13,059 bases of DNA, from NCBI GenBank assembly GCA_945946745.1, contig CAMEWZ010000032.1, forward strand, positions 1 through 13,059. The letters run 5' to 3'. The translations under genes and the position numbers were made by a program. Shown here one piece after another: positions 12,000 to 13,059 of the stretch (within the stretch, counting starts at the first letter, position 1; the number at the start of each line of letters is the position of its first letter). The stretch comes from an uncultured Clostridia bacterium (GTDB lineage: Bacteria > Bacillota > Clostridia > Oscillospirales > Oscillospiraceae). The notes under the pieces were generated by a model. The model searched no databases. It worked only from the letters and a program-made list of their open reading frames with translations, and had not been told where the DNA came from.

Positions 12000-12866
12000 T
12001 TACAAAACGCAGGAAGCAACCACCGCATAGCCTTCGGGCAGGGGCAGAGCCGCCGCCTCCGAACCAAAATGCCAGGAAAGCTTTCCGGCCCAGGCGGAGG
12101 CAACGCTGGTGAAGTGCTGAAGCACGATGCCCAGACTCAGCGCACCGTCGATTTCGGTGTTGTAGGAATCCGGACGGCTGACCAGGATGATGCTGCCCTC
12201 ATGAATCACAAAGCCGTAGGCCTGGCGGTTCAAGTAGCTGGGCGCCAGAGAGGCGGCATAGAATGCCTCCCAGAGCATATCGTCAAAGAAGCCGATGTAT
12301 TCATCCAGCTTTTCGCTGTTGCCCCAGGTGTCCAGATACACCATGTCGCTGACGCTGCGCTTGGGGTCGAAGTAGTGCCGCTTGGCACTGATGTCCACGT
12401 TGGACATGCTCAGAATGTTGATGCGCAGGCGCTTTTTCGCCTTTAGACTATAGCCGAAGGCCACGATGGCCGCCACGTCCAGATCGGAGGCGATGCCCAG
12501 CGCTTTTTTGACCTGTTCACTGTCGGTGAAGGTGAGCCAGCAGCTGCCCAGATCCAGATCCAGCAGCTTCAGCACCAAATCCTCCATAATGTACCCGGCG
12601 TTGATTTCCGCCAGGGGGTGCTTGCCGGACAGCAGCACCAGATAGTGGGGCGCGCCGACCAGGAACTGGTTGTAGCCTGCGGCACCCTCCAGCGCCTGCT
12701 TGGTGTCATCGCCGAAGACGCACAGCTCGGTCTGAATCTCGGGCACCAGACGGGGGCAGGCGTTCTGGTAATAGGCCTCCAGCTCGATCTGGACGGAGGT
12801 GGGAATCGGCCTGTCCGCAAAGGCGCGAACGGACTTTCTGTTTTGAATCAAAGCACTGTAATCCAT
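12000..12866 (-). CDS. Nitroreductase-family protein, TM1586-like
   Basis: A 288-residue protein of the putative nitroreductase group in which two half-length nitroreductase units are joined in one chain. The first has the N-terminal FMN-binding signature IQNRKSVRAF (Arg10, Ser12, Arg14) and AGYIMEDLVLKLLDLDLGSCWL (90-111). The second has AFYAASLAPSYLNRQAYGFVI (201-221) and IDGALSLGIVLQHF (239-252). Such proteins bind FMN and reduce substrates with NAD(P)H in the cytosol; the real substrate is unknown. ATG at 12866 has AAGGAGG about 7 nt upstream and a near-consensus promoter at 12940-12968. It stands alone, with a structured repeat starting 6 bases past its stop. Confidence 0.8.
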   Translation of the reverse strand: MDYSALIQNRKSVRAFADRPIPTSVQIELEAYYQNACPRLVPEIQTELCVFGDDTKQALEGAAGYNQFLVGAPHYLVLLSGKHPLAEINAGYIMEDLVLKLLDLDLGSCWLTFTDSEQVKKALGIASDLDVAAIVAFGYSLKAKKRLRINILSMSNVDISAKRHYFDPKRSVSDMVYLDTWGNSEKLDEYIGFFDDMLWEAFYAASLAPSYLNRQAYGFVIHEGSIILVSRPDSYNTEIDGALSLGIVLQHFTSVASAWAGKLSWHFGSEAAALPLPEGYAVVASCVL

Positions 12867-12939
12867 GGTGGTTCCTCCTTAAAATGTTGAGACATCTGTT
12901 TCGTTTTCTTTCCGGTTCCAGTCATTCTCATATGAATTT

Positions 12940-12968
12940 AGTATAGCGGAAATTGACGGAGCTGTCAA
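12940..12968 (-). promoter_or_regulatory. Sigma-A promoter of the nitroreductase-like gene, with inverted repeat
   Basis: On the minus strand: consensus -35 TTGACA (12968-12963), a 17-nt spacer, and -10 TATACT (12945-12940). TTGAC/GTCAA form an inverted repeat (12953-12957 and 12964-12968, 6-nt gap) covering the -35 box, a possible repressor site. The leader is about 65-70 nt long. Confidence 0.85.
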
Positions 12969-13019
12969 GAAGCAGGGGAGGAAACAGAACTATTTTTGGC
13001 CAAATTATCTAATGTCTGC

Positions 13020-13059
13020 TGAATAAGCCGTGTTACGGCTTATTCACGCACCGTTAGGT
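13020..13059 (+). repeat. Truncated relative of the dispersed hairpin repeat at the window end
   Basis: A perfect 12-bp hairpin (13020-13031 with 13035-13046, loop GTT) is followed directly by CGCACCGTTAGGT, which matches the family core (CGCCGTTAGGC) with one inserted base and one change. The hairpin-then-core order is that of copies A and B, but the stem sequence is unrelated. The window ends inside it. Confidence 0.4.

Noticed and set aside
12995..13004. 10-bp palindrome TTTGGCCAAA
   Set aside because: Short, without a second copy or a clear place in a promoter; not distinguishable from chance.
1..13059. CRISPR array, rRNA, complete insertion sequence or prophage genes
   Set aside because: No regularly spaced direct repeats, no rRNA-like sequence and no transposase, integrase or phage structural gene can be seen. 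The DnaD/DnaC pair is better explained as chromosomal replication genes in an operon with housekeeping phosphatases.

Overview
The window looks like chromosomal DNA of a GC-rich, spore-forming anaerobic Firmicute, most likely a Clostridia member of the Oscillospiraceae/Ruminococcaceae type. The evidence is an alpha/beta-type small acid-soluble spore protein, a BofA-like sporulation protein, a DnaD/DnaC-like primosome pair, AGGAGG-type ribosome binding sites before nearly every gene, and an enoate-reductase-type flavoprotein typical of gut anaerobes. The genus is not determined.

Layout. Bases 1-245 hold a piece of a dispersed hairpin repeat and, on the minus strand, a degenerate tRNA-Leu(TAA)-like gene with its own sigma-A promoter. 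From 3321 down to 246 runs a tight four-gene minus-strand operon: DnaD-domain protein, DnaC-like AAA+ loader, Gph-type HAD phosphatase and YfbR-type HD 5'-deoxynucleotidase. It has a clear promoter at 3357-3385. Bases 3322-3693 are a regulatory interval with several hairpins and a possible 23-residue ORF, followed by bofA on the plus strand. bofA converges on a 510-residue leucine-rich-repeat lipoprotein gene (minus, 3966-5498). The LRR gene and the next operon are divergently transcribed from promoters at 5534-5562 and 5790-5818.

The central module (plus, 5874-9659) is a three-gene operon: an Fe-S/FMN/FAD enoate-reductase-like protein of the Old Yellow Enzyme class, then the large (DUF521) and small (DUF126) subunits of an aconitase X-type dehydratase. 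It ends in a strong intrinsic terminator. The order suggests that AcnX dehydrates a hydroxy acid to an unsaturated product that the flavoprotein reduces with NAD(P)H. That is an inference, and the substrate is unknown.

Bases 9710-11380 are a patchwork of gene fragments: the first 21 codons of a LysR regulator, an alpha/beta hydrolase that seems to carry the C-terminal tail of an unrelated membrane protein at its N-terminus, and the C-terminal DNA-binding half of an AraC regulator. An SASP gene (minus) follows. A two-domain nitroreductase-like gene (12000-12866, minus) comes next, with a near-consensus promoter.

A repeat family runs through the window. Two long copies (9863-9986 and 11837-11993) share a GNRA-capped hairpin, an invariant 24-nt linker, a 15-bp hairpin and a CGCC..GGCG core. 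Base changes between the copies are compensated across both stems, and most change the encoded amino acids, so structure rather than protein is conserved. Shorter or truncated relatives of the core occur at about 5640-5753 (minus), at the very start and at the very end of the window. The AcnX/enoate-reductase operon and this structured repeat are the two things most worth following up.
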